Source: Hymenopus coronatus
Taxonomy: Eukaryota; Arthropoda; Insecta; Mantodea; Hymenopodidae
NCBI GenBank assembly: GCA_030762935.1
Contig: CM060893.1
Location: 6,802,001-6,866,000 of the forward strand
Direction of reading: 5' to 3'
DNA: 64,000 bases
A program made the position numbers and the translations under genes. The stretch's first letter is position 1. The number at the start of each line of letters is the position of its first letter. Shown here piece after piece: positions 26,201 to 40,994 of this stretch. Below the pieces are notes generated by a model, which saw only the letters and a list, made by a program, of their open reading frames with translations, did not search any database and was not told the DNA's origin.

Positions 26201-29200
26201 AACTCCTGATCCTGCAATAATATGGCATGAAGCAATCAACAATGTTTTGTAAAGGAGGCATGTAATTTTTTGCTGTTATAGGATGTTCTTCTAACAAGGT
26301 AACATTTCAGATACATCAAACAGAAACAGACAGATAAACTGGCAGTAGCACACCATTTTTGGACATCACATCATGAAATAGAGAATCTCATGAGTTCCGT
26401 TTACATGACTTTCTCTACATCTCTGCAACAGAGGAAAAAAGCTTATGCTTCTATTTACTTCATGGTAATCAAGAAAAAATTAGCAGAAATAGTCTTATTA
26501 CTTGCTTCCTTGTAGTAGAAGTGGAATAAGGGAGTACCATTGGTTAAAGTGATAATCAAAACCTGGTTGCTATGTGACTGAAGTTCCTTTGTTTGTATGG
26601 ACTGCAGTTGACAAATTCCTGTATGAGAAAAGTATAAGTTTTTCAAAGCTAAATCAAAAAACAAGGAATATCTTAAACACGATCAACTCCACAAAAAAAG
26701 TATATAACATAAATTGTGTGTTTTAATGTGCTTTACATTTTTTGTGTGGTAAGTTTTTGCCCATCTCATATGGTTTAGCAGTTATGCAAAATTGCATAAA
26801 ATTCATAAGTAATAAAGTGGTCTTCAGAGACTATTCCCAGAAAATTCAAAATATACATTTTATTTATTGGGTAAATATCTTTAATATACAATATTTTAAT
26901 CAAAATCGTTATAGCCATTTTTGAGAAAATCAAAATTTTCGAAATTTTTTCTATGTAAAGGGTAGTTTGGGGTGGAGTGATTTTCTCAAAATCTTCATGT
27001 CGCATCCCTGGAAGCTACTGAACTTAAATATCAAGTTTGGTATTTTACTGACTTTTTGTCTTTGAGTTATTGTGTTCACCGACACACGGACACACACACA
27101 CACACACACACAGACCTTTTTGTGAAAATACTTTTTTTGGATACAGGGGATCCTAAAACAAATATTTCTGGTGAAATCTCGGTATCGAATTTTTGGGTGG
27201 AGTGCAATACCTTCTCTATACAGTATGTACATAGTAGGTATAGAGAAAGTAAAAATGGCATAAAATTGCTAAAACCTGTAAACAACCAGGCAGCACTCAC
27301 AGTTTGGGAGAATATTCTCATTACACAACACAAAGACCAGTTCATGAATTTTGAAATACTGCCACATGATTACAAACTTCTGCTGAGAACACCAGATGTC
27401 TCCACCGTAACATACCACAGAGCACAAATTCCAGCCAGTAGTCGAATCTCAACTGAAGAAGAGGGTACCGCCCTTGAAACATACATCTTGAAAATGTAAT
27501 TTTAAGTGACATGAATGTCGCTATTCCTACTCATCTTCAACTACGAGGTACGTCCAGAAAGTAAGTTCCGTTTGGTAATAGAATTAAATTGTGTATAGAT
27601 ACAGAATAATTATTTATTGCACAAAATTTTACAACTCTTAAACTACTTTTCCACATAACTGCCGAAATTTTGCAGGTATTTGTCATAGCGTGGCACAAGT
27701 TTTTGTATACCTTCTTCATAGAAGTTTCCCGCCTGTACCCAAAGTGAGCAAAGTTTACGAAATTCAGTTTTTCGGTAACAAGTTAATGAATTAGTGATCG
27801 TGAGCTTTGGGGAAATTCCATAGCGAGAGCATTAATTGTAAACTTGCGGTTTTCCTGGATCTTGTCATCAATCGCATGAACCAGTTCTTCTGTAACCTAA
27901 GATGGACGCCCACTTCGTTCTTCATCGTGCACTTCACTACGTCCTTCATTGAACTGTTGGACCCACCTTCTCACCATTGAATCACTCATCACGTTTTGTC
28001 CATAAACTTCGCAAATTTGCCGATAAATTTCAATTGGTTTCACTTTCCTAGCATTCAGAAAACAAATCACAGATCTGATTTCACAATCGGCAGGATTTTC
28101 AATCAACACCGACATTGTAAACAAGCACAACAAAGCATATGTGGCTGACAGCGATCTCAAAATGGCGCACGTTTCTTCTCCTTGATATTGAGCGTCTACT
28201 GCACATGTGCGGAACTGCGATCGTAGCGCTGCGGCGGAGATAAATTGAAACGGAACTTACTTTCTGGACGTACCTCGTATTATACTTGCACTAATTCACT
28301 TGTCTCAAACTTTTGAGGTATTTAATAATCTTCAATGTTACAAAACTTGGAGAGTTTCTACACAACACAAGCTGAAAAGCATATGTGTGAAGAGATATTT
28401 ACATTTCTTAGTGGCAACGATTCAACAGGACACACTGTAATTTGAAAAGATACAATGGTCAGATCTCAATATTTAAAACTTTGTGTCTAGTCTCAAAACT
28501 TCTGGAGTAAAACATTTGGTAAGTAAACTAACCACTTCAATAGTTTTGTAAGAACAATATGTAGAAGCTATATAAACATAAATGATATTGGTAGAGAAAG
28601 TCATGTAAATATAACATCAGATTTCTCTCCTTGCAAACTATATTTCAGAATAAATTTAAAAAGAAGCTAGTAACAGTGAAGTAATAACAAAAATATTGAT
28701 ATAAAAATAATAGTTGCAACAAATCTTCACTTATCTTTTGGAATCCTTGGACTAGTTTCGCAATAAATCTATTGCATTATCAACATTAATTTCCTTTTGG
28801 TCTGGTTTTTGATGTTGTTTATTTACACTGTTTTGGTTACTGCTACTAGGTGGATTGTGTACAAATGCATTGCTAACTACTGGAATCAAAACAAATTTGG
28901 TGAGAGTGTCAATTGGAGATATATCATAATTCATTGCATGATTTTTATACTTTAATATAAATATTTTCTCCCAAACCATTAAATCTATGGGTCCATTTAA
29001 GTGTTTTAATAACTTAACATCTGGATTTATTTCATGATTAAACTTCCAAAAACGTTCTGCTACAGCTGATTTATGAATTTGTTTGTATTTAATATTCCTA
29101 AACTGTTCTTTTACTCTGGTTTCCAAATGACGTTTAGTCTTACCAATATAAACAAGGTCACAATCTAAACAGTTTAATTGATAAATGCCAGATTTTTTAT

Positions 29201-32200
29201 GTTTTGAAATTTCATCTTTTTTAGAAAAGCCTAACAAATTTTTTATACTGTATTTATTTTGAGGAACCAATATTATGCCATGCTCTTTGAAAATATTTGT
29301 GAATTTTTTATTTGCCCAAGGGTGATAAGTAAAAGGATAAGTATAAGGATTTTAAAAGATAAGTGAAGAGTTGTTGCAACTATTATTTTTATATTAATAT
29401 ATTTCAGAAATAAAACATAGTGTTCATATATTCAAACAAGGAATTTAATACAGTGAAGCTTGTGATGTTGAAAATGAGTCGGAAGTGAGGTGAGTGTTAC
29501 TATTCCGACTCATTTTCAACATCACATTGATTAAAACTTCACTTGTCTCAAACTTCAAAGTTATTTAATTTAACAGTGAAGCTTATTCAATAAAATTAAA
29601 TAATGAGTCACATCTGGAGTGTTTAGCTGAAGATGCTAGAAATGGCCGGCTAAAACATGTTTCTAGGTAAAAATCTTTAAAGTGAAGTTAGAGTGTGACT
29701 TATTATTTCAAAATAATAGTGACCATATTTATCATTTCTGTTAATAACCTTTTATACTTAGTACATACCAATAAATTTGGCATCCGATGGCAGCATAATA
29801 TCAAAAGGTAGCTGAGGATACAATCTGAAAGGATCTCCCCAATCATTCCAGATCTCATGCCCCTGTAAACAAAACAGACATGCTAGTGTTGATTTAATTC
29901 TTTTTTCACACAAGTTGGATGGATAAAATCAGAAAAATTCAATGCAATAGCCAGGATTTGAACCACAGATCTCCCTGTCTCTAATTGGTTGCTCTACCAT
30001 TGAGCTATCATGGCAACATGCTGGCATGGGAAACATGTTGAGAAATTTAATGCATGTTGCCATGGTAACTCATGGTAGTGTAACCTGCTAGAGACTGGGA
30101 GATCCATGGTTCAAACCCCGGTTATGGCATGGAATTTTTCAGTCTGGTTCTACTAATCCAACTCCCGTCCTACGCATGGCTTGTGTGAAATAAGCAATTA
30201 AATAAACGCTAATTGACCATAATAGTTGGCTAAGCTATGAATCCTGGGAGTTAAAGTATTTACAAAATTTTAAGTCACTATTGGAGTATGCCATCTCCAA
30301 ATAAATTGAGATCACCTTGTGGTTTACCAGGAAACATGCGAGTCAGTTAAGAAATTTAATGTCAAGCCAGCATGTTGCCATGGTAGCTCAGTAGTAGAGC
30401 AACTAGGTAGAGACCAGGAGATCTGTGGTTCAAATCCTGACTATGGCACTGAATTTTTCAGTCTGACTCTACCTAACCACACATGTAGTCTATATTAGAG
30501 AGTCATAGCAATGAAAACACGACTTATACAAACCTGCGTTAGAAACACTGTGTAGTTACGTTTGAAGCGAGGGGAAGGATATGGGGGTTCAATGGGCCCC
30601 AGACTCTCTTCTGGCTCTGCCTCGGACACCACTGCCTCCGTCCTCTGTGGCTGCAACAAATAAATGTGTTACACTGACAGGCACATATTTCAGGCTATAG
30701 GTAAAGTATTATTTATTATTGGTTGTATAGCTTAAAATGCAATCAAGTATTGCCGGGGTGCTGTTGGAGAGGAAATAGCCTTCTCAGATTTCCCCCTCCA
30801 TTACACCTCAGCTATTGTAGTCTCTCTGACATAACCAGCAATGAGTTAGTTTTAATTATTTCACTATAATAGAACATGAATACTACAGCACATCTTTACT
30901 GGTCATGATTTGGAAATCTTTGCAGCTACAAGCCTATGAATATTAGGTATAATTTAACAGCATTTAAACACAATGTGACAAGTAGGTTAGAATCTGTTAT
31001 ACTGGATCTGCTTTCTATAATTTCTCTTCATGTACTATGTACAAAGTATATAGAGATAGTACTGTATTGCATCCAAAAATTTGATACCAAGATATCACAA
31101 GAAACACATGTTTTCAGACCTCCTGAATAAATAAAAAAAATCTAATGTATTCCATTTACATGACTTTCTCTATATCTCTGCAAAAAATTATTGTTAAAAA
31201 GCTTATGCTTCTATTTACTTCATGCTAATTCAGAAAAAATGAGCACAAATAGTCTTATTACTTGCTTCCTTGTAAGTAAAAGCGAAATAAGGGAGTACCA
31301 TAGGTTAAAGTGATAGTCAAAAGCTGGTTGCTTTGTAACTGAAATTCCTTTGTTTGTATGGACAGGAGTTGACAAATTCATGTATGAGAAAAGTATAAGT
31401 TTTTCAAGGCTGAAACTGAAAACAAGAAATATCTCGAAAACGATCAACTCCATGAAAAAAATGTATATAGCATAAATTGTGTGTTTTAATGTGTTTTACA
31501 TTTTGTGTATGGTAAGTTTTTGTCTATCTCTTACAGTTTAGCAGTTATGCAAAATTCATCCAGAATAAAGTAGTGTTTAGAGGCAATTCCCAGAAAATTC
31601 AAGATATACATTTGATTTGTCAGGTAAATATCTTTAATATACAATATTTTAATCAAACTCATTAGAGCCATTTTTGAGAAACGTTCCACGTAAAGCATAG
31701 TTGGGGGTGGGAGGAAATTCTTGGAAATCTTTGTGTCGCATCCTTGGAAGATACCAAACTTAAATACCAAGTTTGGCATTCACGGCCTCTTCATTTTTGA
31801 GCTATGCTGTCCACAGACACACACAAATACACATGGACCTTTTTCCAAAAATGCTTTTTTTTGGATTCAGGGGAACCCAAAACGTGTGTTTCTAGTGAAA
31901 TCTTGGTATCAAATTTTTGGTGGAAGGCAATACCTTCTCTATACACTATGTACATAGTACATGTAGAGAAAGTAAAAAAAAAATTACGAAAAAGGTGTGT
32001 GTGTGTCAATGGACAACTAGCTCAAAATCGAAAAGTTTGTAAATACCAAACTTGGCATTTAAGTTTAGTATCTCCCAAGGATCTGACATGATTTTCAAGC
32101 ATTCTCACACCTGGACTATTTTCTAAAAATAATTGTTTTGAAATTAGGGGTTCTCAAAAGATATATTTCTGGTGAAACTTGGTATGGAATTTTTGGATGG

Positions 32201-35200
32201 AATACAATACCTTCTCTACCTACTGTGTAATACATTGCACTTGGTAGAGAAAATAATAGGGATAGAGAAGGTATTGTAATGCACCCAGAAATTCAATACC
32301 GATATTTCACCGGAAATATATGTTTTGGGGTCCCCTGAGTCCGAAAAAAGCATTTTTAAAAAAAGGTGCGTGCGTGCGTGTGTGTGGGGACAACATAGCC
32401 CCAAAACAAAAAGACTGTTAAATACCAAACTTGGTATTTAGGTTTAGTATCTTCCAAGGATGCGACACGAAGATTTTAAAAAAAAATCCCCTCACCACAA
32501 ACTATTCTTTACATGGAAAAAATTTCGTAAATTTTGATTTTCTTAAAAATGGTTCTAACAATTTTGACTAAAATTCCTGTATATTAAAGCTATTTATGTC
32601 CAAAATAAAATGTGTATCTCGATTTTTTTGGGAATGTAGAGCATGTTAAAACACACAATTTATGTTATATATATTTGTTTTATGGAGTTGATCGTTTTTG
32701 AGATATTCCTTGTTTTTGGTTTCAGCTTTGAAAAACGTATACTTTTCTCACACAACAATTTGCCAACTTGTGTCCATACAAACAAAGGAACATCAGTCAC
32801 ATAGCAACCAGCTTTTGGCTTTCACTTTAACCTCTGCTACTCCCTTATTTCGTATCTACTTACAAGGAAGCAAGAAATACGACTATTTCTGCTAATTTTT
32901 CTCGATTAGCCTGAAATAAATAAAAGATTAAGTTTATTAACAATAATTTGTTACAGAGATACAGAGAAAGTTATGTGAATGGAACACGTCAGATTTTTTT
33001 TCCATCTTTCTATAGAAGTAAAAGATTTTTTATTTAACTTCCTAATGCAACAAAACCACACGAAGGATATAGCTGGAACTTTAACTGCCATCTAGTACGA
33101 GACGAGTTACTAAATATAAACTTTTTTGATGCTATGAGTGTAATTTCTTGGATTATCTATGGACCTATTGAAGGTTTCCGTGCAGCTGTACAAGGTATGA
33201 GAGTGTTTATATAGCTAGATGCATGTCTCACCATGAAAGAAGAGTTAAAGACACTCGGGGAAGGCTCGTCCTGTATTGGAACTGGAGGAATGTTGAGTCT
33301 GTCACGCAACACTGCCACTACAGTGTCTACCACACTCTGCACGGACGAACAATATCGTTCCCAGATGAGACGCCCTTGTCTGCGCAGGAACAGGAGATCA
33401 GAGTCTGTCACAGAGCGCAGGAAGAAGTGTAGCTCTGTGATTCTAGCCTGTAACAAAATTACCCTCCAGGCTCTGCTAACATATATACTTCAGCTGGTTA
33501 TAATAGATACTGTATCAGGTGTTTGGTCAGTCAGATAATGTGCTCGCTAATGAACTCTTACATGAGTTGTGTCCGGAAAGTAAATACCAGTTTGGAAACA
33601 GAAGCATAACATATTTGTTTTCACAACATTTATTTTACATGCAAGAGCATTCCTTAACCTATTTTTACTTTCTCTATAGGCACTATGTACATAGTGTATG
33701 CAGAATGTATTGCACTCCACCAAAAAATTTGATACCAAGATTTCACCAGAAATATATGTTTTAGGGTCCCCTTTATTTAAAAAAAGCATTTTTGGAAATC
33801 GGTCCATGTGCATGTGCGTGTGTGTGTGTCCGTGTGTCTGTGAACACGAAACTCAAAAACAAAAAGTCTGTAAAATACCAAACTTGGTATTTAGGTTTAG
33901 TATCTTCCAGAGATATGACACAAAGATTTTGAGAAAAATCCCCCCGCCCCCAACTACCCTTTCATGGAACATTTTTCAAAAATGTTGGTTTTCTCAAAAA
34001 TGGCTCTAACGATTTTGATTAACATTTTGAATATTAAAGATATTTACCTGACAAGTAAAATGTATATCTTGAATTTTCTGGGAATAGCCTCTGAAGAGTA
34101 CTTTATTCTGGATGAATTTTACGAAATTTTGAATAACTGCTAAACCGTAAGAGATGCACAAAAACTTACCACACAAAAAATGTAGAGCACATTAAAACAC
34201 ACAATTCATGTTATATACATTTTTTTCATGGAGTTCACCATTTTTGAGACATTCCTTGTTTTGGTTTCTGCTTTGAAAAACTTATAGGTACTTTTCTCAT
34301 ACAGGAATTTGTCAACTGCTATCCATACAAACAAAGAAACTTCAGTGACATACCAACCAGCTTTTGACTATCACTTTAACCTATGGTACTCCCTTATTTC
34401 GCTTCTACTTACAAGGAAGCAAGTAATAAGAACTATTTCTGCTAATTTTTTCTGATTAGCATTAAATAAATAGACGTATAAGCGTTTTAACAATAATCTG
34501 TTGCAGAGATGTGGAGAAAGTGTTGTGAATGGAACACATCAGATTTTTGCTTTCTCTACAAATACAATGTTGACATGCTGATTTGTCAACATGCTTGTAC
34601 CTAATGTTTCTCAAGTGTTTTTTCATTCTAGTTTCCAAATTTTGTTTTGTTTTTGCAATTTTGGTCTGAAAATCATAACATAAAGGAAGAAATAGAGTTA
34701 ATTAAATGTGTAAAGAAACCTTTGGAACTACAATTTGGGAAAGCATCTTTATCACGAAAGAGGAAGACTCTCTTATAAACTTTGAGGTTGATGACGTCAT
34801 CCTGTTGACAAGAGTATAGGGCAACACAACCACCTGTTGCATGTAGCGTTAGTCTTCCCCAGAACTGAATATAGGGTTAAAGTACCCTGAAACCAGGCTT
34901 TCCAAATGAAGGCAAAGTTGTAGCAAAAAGTGTAAAAATCTGATGTAATCCATTCACATGACTTTCTCTACATCTCTGCAACAAATTGTTGTTAAAAAGC
35001 TTATGTTTCAATTTATTTCATACTAATCGAGAAAAAATTAGCAGAAATAGTCTTATTACTTGCTTCCTTGTAAGTAGAAGCGAAATAAGGGAGTACCACA
35101 GGCTAAAGTGATAGTCAAAAGCTGGTTACAATGTGACTCAAGTTCCTTTATTTGTATGGACAAGAGTTGACAAATTCCTGTATGAGAAATGTATAAGTTG

Positions 35201-38200
35201 TTCAAAGCTGTAAACAAAAACAAGGAATATCTCAAAAACAATCAACTCCACGAAAAAAATGTATAACACATAAATTGAGTGTTTTAATGTGCTCTACATT
35301 TTTTGTCTGGTAAGTTTTTGTCCATTTCTTACGGTTTAGCAGTTATGGAAAATTTCGTAAAATTCACTCGGAATAATAAAGTAGTCTTCAGAGGCTATTC
35401 CCAGAAAATTCAAAATATACATTTTATTTGTCAAGTAAATATCTTTAATATATAATATTTTAATCAAAATCATTGGACTCATTTTTTAGAAAATCAAAAT
35501 TTTCGAAAAAAGTACTATGTAAAGGGTAGTTTGGGGTGGGGGGATTTTTCTCAAAATTTTCATATCGCATCCCTGGAAGGTACTAAACTTAAATACCAAG
35601 TTTGGTAGTTTACCGACTTGTCGTTTTTAAGTTATCGTGTTCACAGACACAAGGACACACTGACAGACGAACACACACACACACAGACCACCTTTTTCTG
35701 AAAATACTTTTTTTGGATACAGGGGACTCTAAAACATATATTTTCAGTGAAATCTTGGTTTCAAATTTTTTGGTGCAGTGCAATATCTTCTCTATACACT
35801 ATGTATATAGTACATGTAGAGAAAGTAAAAAGGTGACTCATTACACTTAAATTTAATTAGGGCACTCCATTGTCTAAAATACTTCTTTTTTTTGATAGGT
35901 TATCAGGTGTTTTCTCTTAGTGACTCAAGTTAAAATACTGACCACCCATTAGCCATCTTTGCTCATTGGGTGTATCCCCTTTAGATGTGGAAAGGGGCTT
36001 ACGTACCTTTGGAAGGAAGAGAGCTGCCTTGCGCCAGTCTATCACCTCAGAGTATGCCATCTCCAGCCTATCTCCACCCAGCAGCACCGGGATCGCACCT
36101 GCTCTGAGAGACTCGTAGACTCGCGTCTGCACTGTTGTCGTTGAGATAAGGCTTGCGTTACTTGGAGCCAGAATCAAAGCAAACGTTGACTCGGCCAATA
36201 CACTTGCACGTGACGACTCCGTACCACACAGGGTCCATTCCCCCCAAGCTTCCTGCTGCATGGACATGGTCCCCACATTATGCCATTTGTCCGTCTTCCT
36301 ACCCTCCGCAGCACCATCGTTTAGCGGCACCACCAACACTGAACACTCAAAATGAAATAGGAAATGGTCGGATGTTGATCCTCGCGCCATATCATGTAAA
36401 TGTTCCACTATAAACTTGTCTATATCATCTTCTGCACCAGCTCGATTCTCGTAACGTTCTGACTCTTCATCGACCACAGTTGCTGCATTGTTTCTTGCTG
36501 TGACTAGATTTACTGAGTAGCGAAACTCACCCTGGAAAGACAAGAGGTAACGCCGTCTGGCGGGAAGCATAGAGGGATAGTCCTGCCACACATCTCCCCC
36601 TGGCGGACCAAGAATAGGTGGCGTAACAATATCAAAATGTGATCTAAAGTGGTTGCGACTAAAAGTTGACTGTACAATCATAGCTCTACCGGTGTTGATG
36701 CCCTCGAAGACATTTCGTCCACCTGTAGACATGTCTCTAGCATCGTGAACACTACTGCTACGCGCAAAGTTGAGAAGCACATGATTGCGACCATCCCCAC
36801 CCCAGTAGGGCAGTTGATGTAGCAACTTCTCCTGAACTGTGGTGTTCCCTAACGTTGAGACGTGTACTGCCAACGCCTCCCCTACCAATACAAGATACAT
36901 ACATGCAATCTCAGGGTCAGTAGTGAGGTGCGGATTGTAACCCAATGTTTGTTTCAGTGTGGTCTTCACAAACCCTTCTATCTCCCAACCAGACGCAATC
37001 ACAGGGTACCGATCTGGGTCGTAGAGGTACACTGGAAAACCAGAAGTGAGGGAACATCGCGAATAGTCAAAACAGTTGTAGAGCCTGCAAGACAGGACTT
37101 CTCGTTGGTGCAGCTGTGGAAGTTCTTTGGGGATGGTGGTGGGTAATAGCTGGCGTGGGAGAGCAAGGTCAGGAGTATTCCTTTGTAGAGCTTCTCTCTG
37201 CGCCACTTGTGCCTGAAACACCAACAAATACAATTAGTCACAACATTAACAACAGTTGACATAAATTATGGTATAATAACCTGGGGCAATTTAATAATAA
37301 CATAAATGGTTTCTTTATAAAAAAATCTGATGTGCTTCATTCACAAAAAGCTTATTCTTCTATCTACTCCATGTTAATCAAAATAAACACTAGCAGAAAT
37401 GATTTCTTGTAAGTAGAAGGGAAATAATGGAATACACCATGCCAAAACGATAGTCAAATCTTTTAAAAGCTGGTTGCCATGTGGATGAAATCCATTTCTT
37501 TGCATTGCCAGGAGTTGCAAATTCCTGTATGTGAAAACGAAAAGTCTGTTAAATACCAAACTTAGTATTTAAATGCAGTATTTTTCAAGGATGTGACATA
37601 AAGATTTTCAAGAAAACCTCCCACCCCAAACTACCTTTTTGAAAATTTGGGTTTTCTCAAAAATGGCTCTAACGATTTTGATTAACAAATTGTATATTAA
37701 TGTAAATGTAAGTGGCATGTTATTTATGGACACTCTCTAACTGCTGTGGTTCTCAGCATCTCATTCTATATTGGATGTGAAAGACCACTTAATTTTGCTA
37801 AGAGGCCTCTCTTTCAGGCTTGAGGTTCTTTTACGTGCCGTAAATCTATGACATGGGACCAACGGCTTTACTTCCCTTCCATAGGAAGCCATGCTAAGGA
37901 TTCTCATGCCCAAAAAAATCCATTGTGCTCTGCTGGGTTTAAACTTGTCCCCTTGGGCATATGAAGGTTACCATGGTGGCCATTACAACATCAAGGTCGA
38001 CTCTCTGTTTTTAGTTTATTAATATACTTCCATAGTCAGTGTGGATTTGCTAATTTGTTATCAGACATTAAAGGTGCTTTGAAGTTGTTTACAAAATTTG
38101 TGTTGTGTTGTTAATATAGTTCATTAGGCGGTGGTTGCAAACACTGATGCAAAATCCCCAGAAATGGCAAGCTGCCAACTATTCTTACAGCTAAAATCTT

Positions 38201-40952
38201 TGTGACTATCGTAAATTTAAGCATGGAAGAAGATATGTAATTCTAAAGCATTTCTTTGGGTTGTGAGTGTGCGCTTTAACTTTACTTTATAAATCACTTA
38301 TAGAAGTTTTCTGGGGCTTGTTTGATCTTTAAAATGGTTTAAATAAACTGACTTTCATGTAATTTCTACTAGTTTCTGTTAGATCTAGGTTAGTGTGTAT
38401 GTACAGAAGTTGATTTTTTTGTGACATGTTCCATGGTCTAAGGGTAACATGGTTCAGACCTGGTAGAGAGCAATGGATGTTTTTGGACTATAAAAATCTG
38501 ATGTGTACCATTCACATGACTTTCTCCATATCCCTGCAACAAATAATTCTTAAAAAGCTTATACTTCTATTACTTTATGCTAATCAGAAAAAAAAACAGC
38601 AGAAATAGTCTAATTACTCGCTTCCTTGTCAGTAGAAGCGAAATAAGGGACAACTGTAGGTTAAACTGATAGTCAAAAGCTGGTTGCTATGTCAATGAAG
38701 TTCTTTTGTCTATATGGATAGGAGTTGACAAGTTCCTGTATGAGAAAAGTATATGTTTTTCATAGCAGAAACCAAAAATAAGGAATGTCACAAAAACGAC
38801 GAACTCCACGAAAAAATGTATATAACATAAATTGTGTGTTTTAATGTGCTCTACATTTTTTGTATAGTAAGTTTTTGTCCATCTCTTACAGTTTAGCAGT
38901 TATTCAAAATTTAGTAAAATTCATCCAGAATAAACTACTCTTCAGAGGCTAAAACTCATCCACAATAAAGACAGACAGAAGAGCTGAAAATCACTTGGGG
39001 TATTTTTCTCAAAATCTTTGTGTCGCATCCCTGGAAGTTTGGTATTTTACCGACTTTTTGTTTTTGAGTTATCGTGTTCACGGACACACACACAGACCTT
39101 TTTGTGAAAATGCTTTTTTTGGATATTGGGAACCCTAAAACATATATTTCTGGTGAAATCTCGGTATCGAATTTTTTGGTGGAGTGCAATACTTTCTCTA
39201 TACACTATGTACATAGTGCGTATGGAGAAAGTAAAAATCCTTAATATGGCTTTCTCTGGAAGGGAAGTAAAGCTGTTGGTCCCATATCGTAGATTTACTA
39301 CATGTAAAAGAATCTCAAGCCTGATAAAAAGGTCTCTGAGCAAGATTAAGCTGCCTTTCATGCCCAACATAGAATAGGAGAAGTTAAAGAGTGTCCATCA
39401 ATAAAATTCAATTACTTGTGTTTAGTAATTCCCAGGAATTGACAACGGTCTGCGAGCAAAGCAAGCGTGCACTCTATTAGGTATAGGTTAGCGTGTATGT
39501 GTAAACAAACTGATGTTTATGTAATTTATTTATAGTAATTTTCAGTGTTTGCACCAAGTATGCATGTGCTCCGTCAGGTCTAGTGTGTATTAATTGATTT
39601 TTGTGTAATTTGTTTTTAGTAAGTTTTCCCTACTGTTTCAAACATATAAAGGTATTTCCACACAAATATATTTAATTGAAATTATGCCTTTTTTATTCCA
39701 GATATTCAAAGTATGGTACTGCTATGTACACATCTTTGCAATAGTCCCAGAAAAACACCTGGAAGTTGTATTGAAACTGCTAAATTTGCAAGAAAAACCC
39801 ATAAAATTCACAATGGAGAAGGAATGTGATGGGCAATTCCATTCCACAACCTTAAAAGTATAAAAAATGGAAACCACCTAAACATTTGGCATTTTCAGAA
39901 AACCTATCCACACCAATAGTTATATAAAACAAAAGAGTTACAATCCCATTCCCCATCAGCATGCAGCACTCAACAGCCTTACACACAGATTGGTAAACGT
40001 ACCAATGTGTAAAAAAGAACACAACTGCAAAAAATATTGGACAGAAAATGGATTCTGAGCAGAAAATTAAAAAATAGCAAGAAAATAGCAGAACCAAAAA
40101 TAGCAAGAAAATAAAATAAGTCAGCACACTCATTCCAAACGAGAAAGAAAACAAGTTTTATATGAAGTTTACATACCACCCTACAGCTTTCTACAAACTC
40201 CAGAGGCTCTTCAAACTTTACATAATTCTGGCCCCAAAAAACAATTACTCCATAAAAAATCTGACGTGTTCCATTCACATGACTTTCTCTATATCCCTGC
40301 ACTAAATAATTTTTAAAAAGCTTATGCTTCTATTTACTTCCTGCTAATCGAGAAAAAATTAGCAGAAATAGTCTTATTACTTGCTTCCTTGTAAGTAGAA
40401 GTGAAATAAGGGAGTAGCATAGGTTAAAGTGATAGTCAAAAGCTAGTTGCTATGTGACTGAAGTTCCTTTGTTTGTATGGACACGAGTTCACAAAGTTCT
40501 GTATGAGAAAAATATAAGCTTTTATAGCTTAAACCAAAAACAATCAACTCCATGAAAAAAAATGTATACAACATAAATTGTGTGTTTTAATGTGCTCTAC
40601 ATTTTTTGTGTGGTAAGTTTTTGTCTCTCTCTTACGGTTTAGCACTTATGCAAAATTCCGTAAAATTCATTCAGAATAAAGTAGTCTTCAGAGACTATTT
40701 CCAGAAAATTCAAAATATACATTTTATTTGTCAGGTAAATATCTTTAATATTTGATATTTTAATAAAAATCGTTAGAGCCATTTTTTGGAAAATAAAAAT
40801 TTTCGAAAAAAGTTCCATGTAAAGGGTAGTTTGGAGAGAGGGGATTTTTCTCAAAATCTTTGTGTCGCATCCCTGGAAGATACTAAACTTAAATACCAAG
40901 TTTGGTATTTTACCGACTTTTCGTTTTTGAGTTATTGTGTTCATAGACACAA

Positions 40953-40994
<42 letters not shown>

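Noticed and set aside
27056..27255. Protein-coding potential of HEL sequence (recurring peptides such as [12 protein letters not shown])
   Set aside because: The same peptide-like strings come from every HEL copy in several frames, with stops elsewhere. They reflect the repeat consensus, not a gene.
30372..30450. tRNA gene
   Set aside because: The head could fold, but it recurs in both orientations around a shared core in SINE-2 copies.
33223..33538. Plus-strand protein-coding frames over botv exon 5
   Set aside because: They are antisense to a conserved exon and have no family similarity.
35959..37146. Plus-strand frames over botv exon 4
   Set aside because: Shadow frames of the GC-richer exon on the opposite strand.
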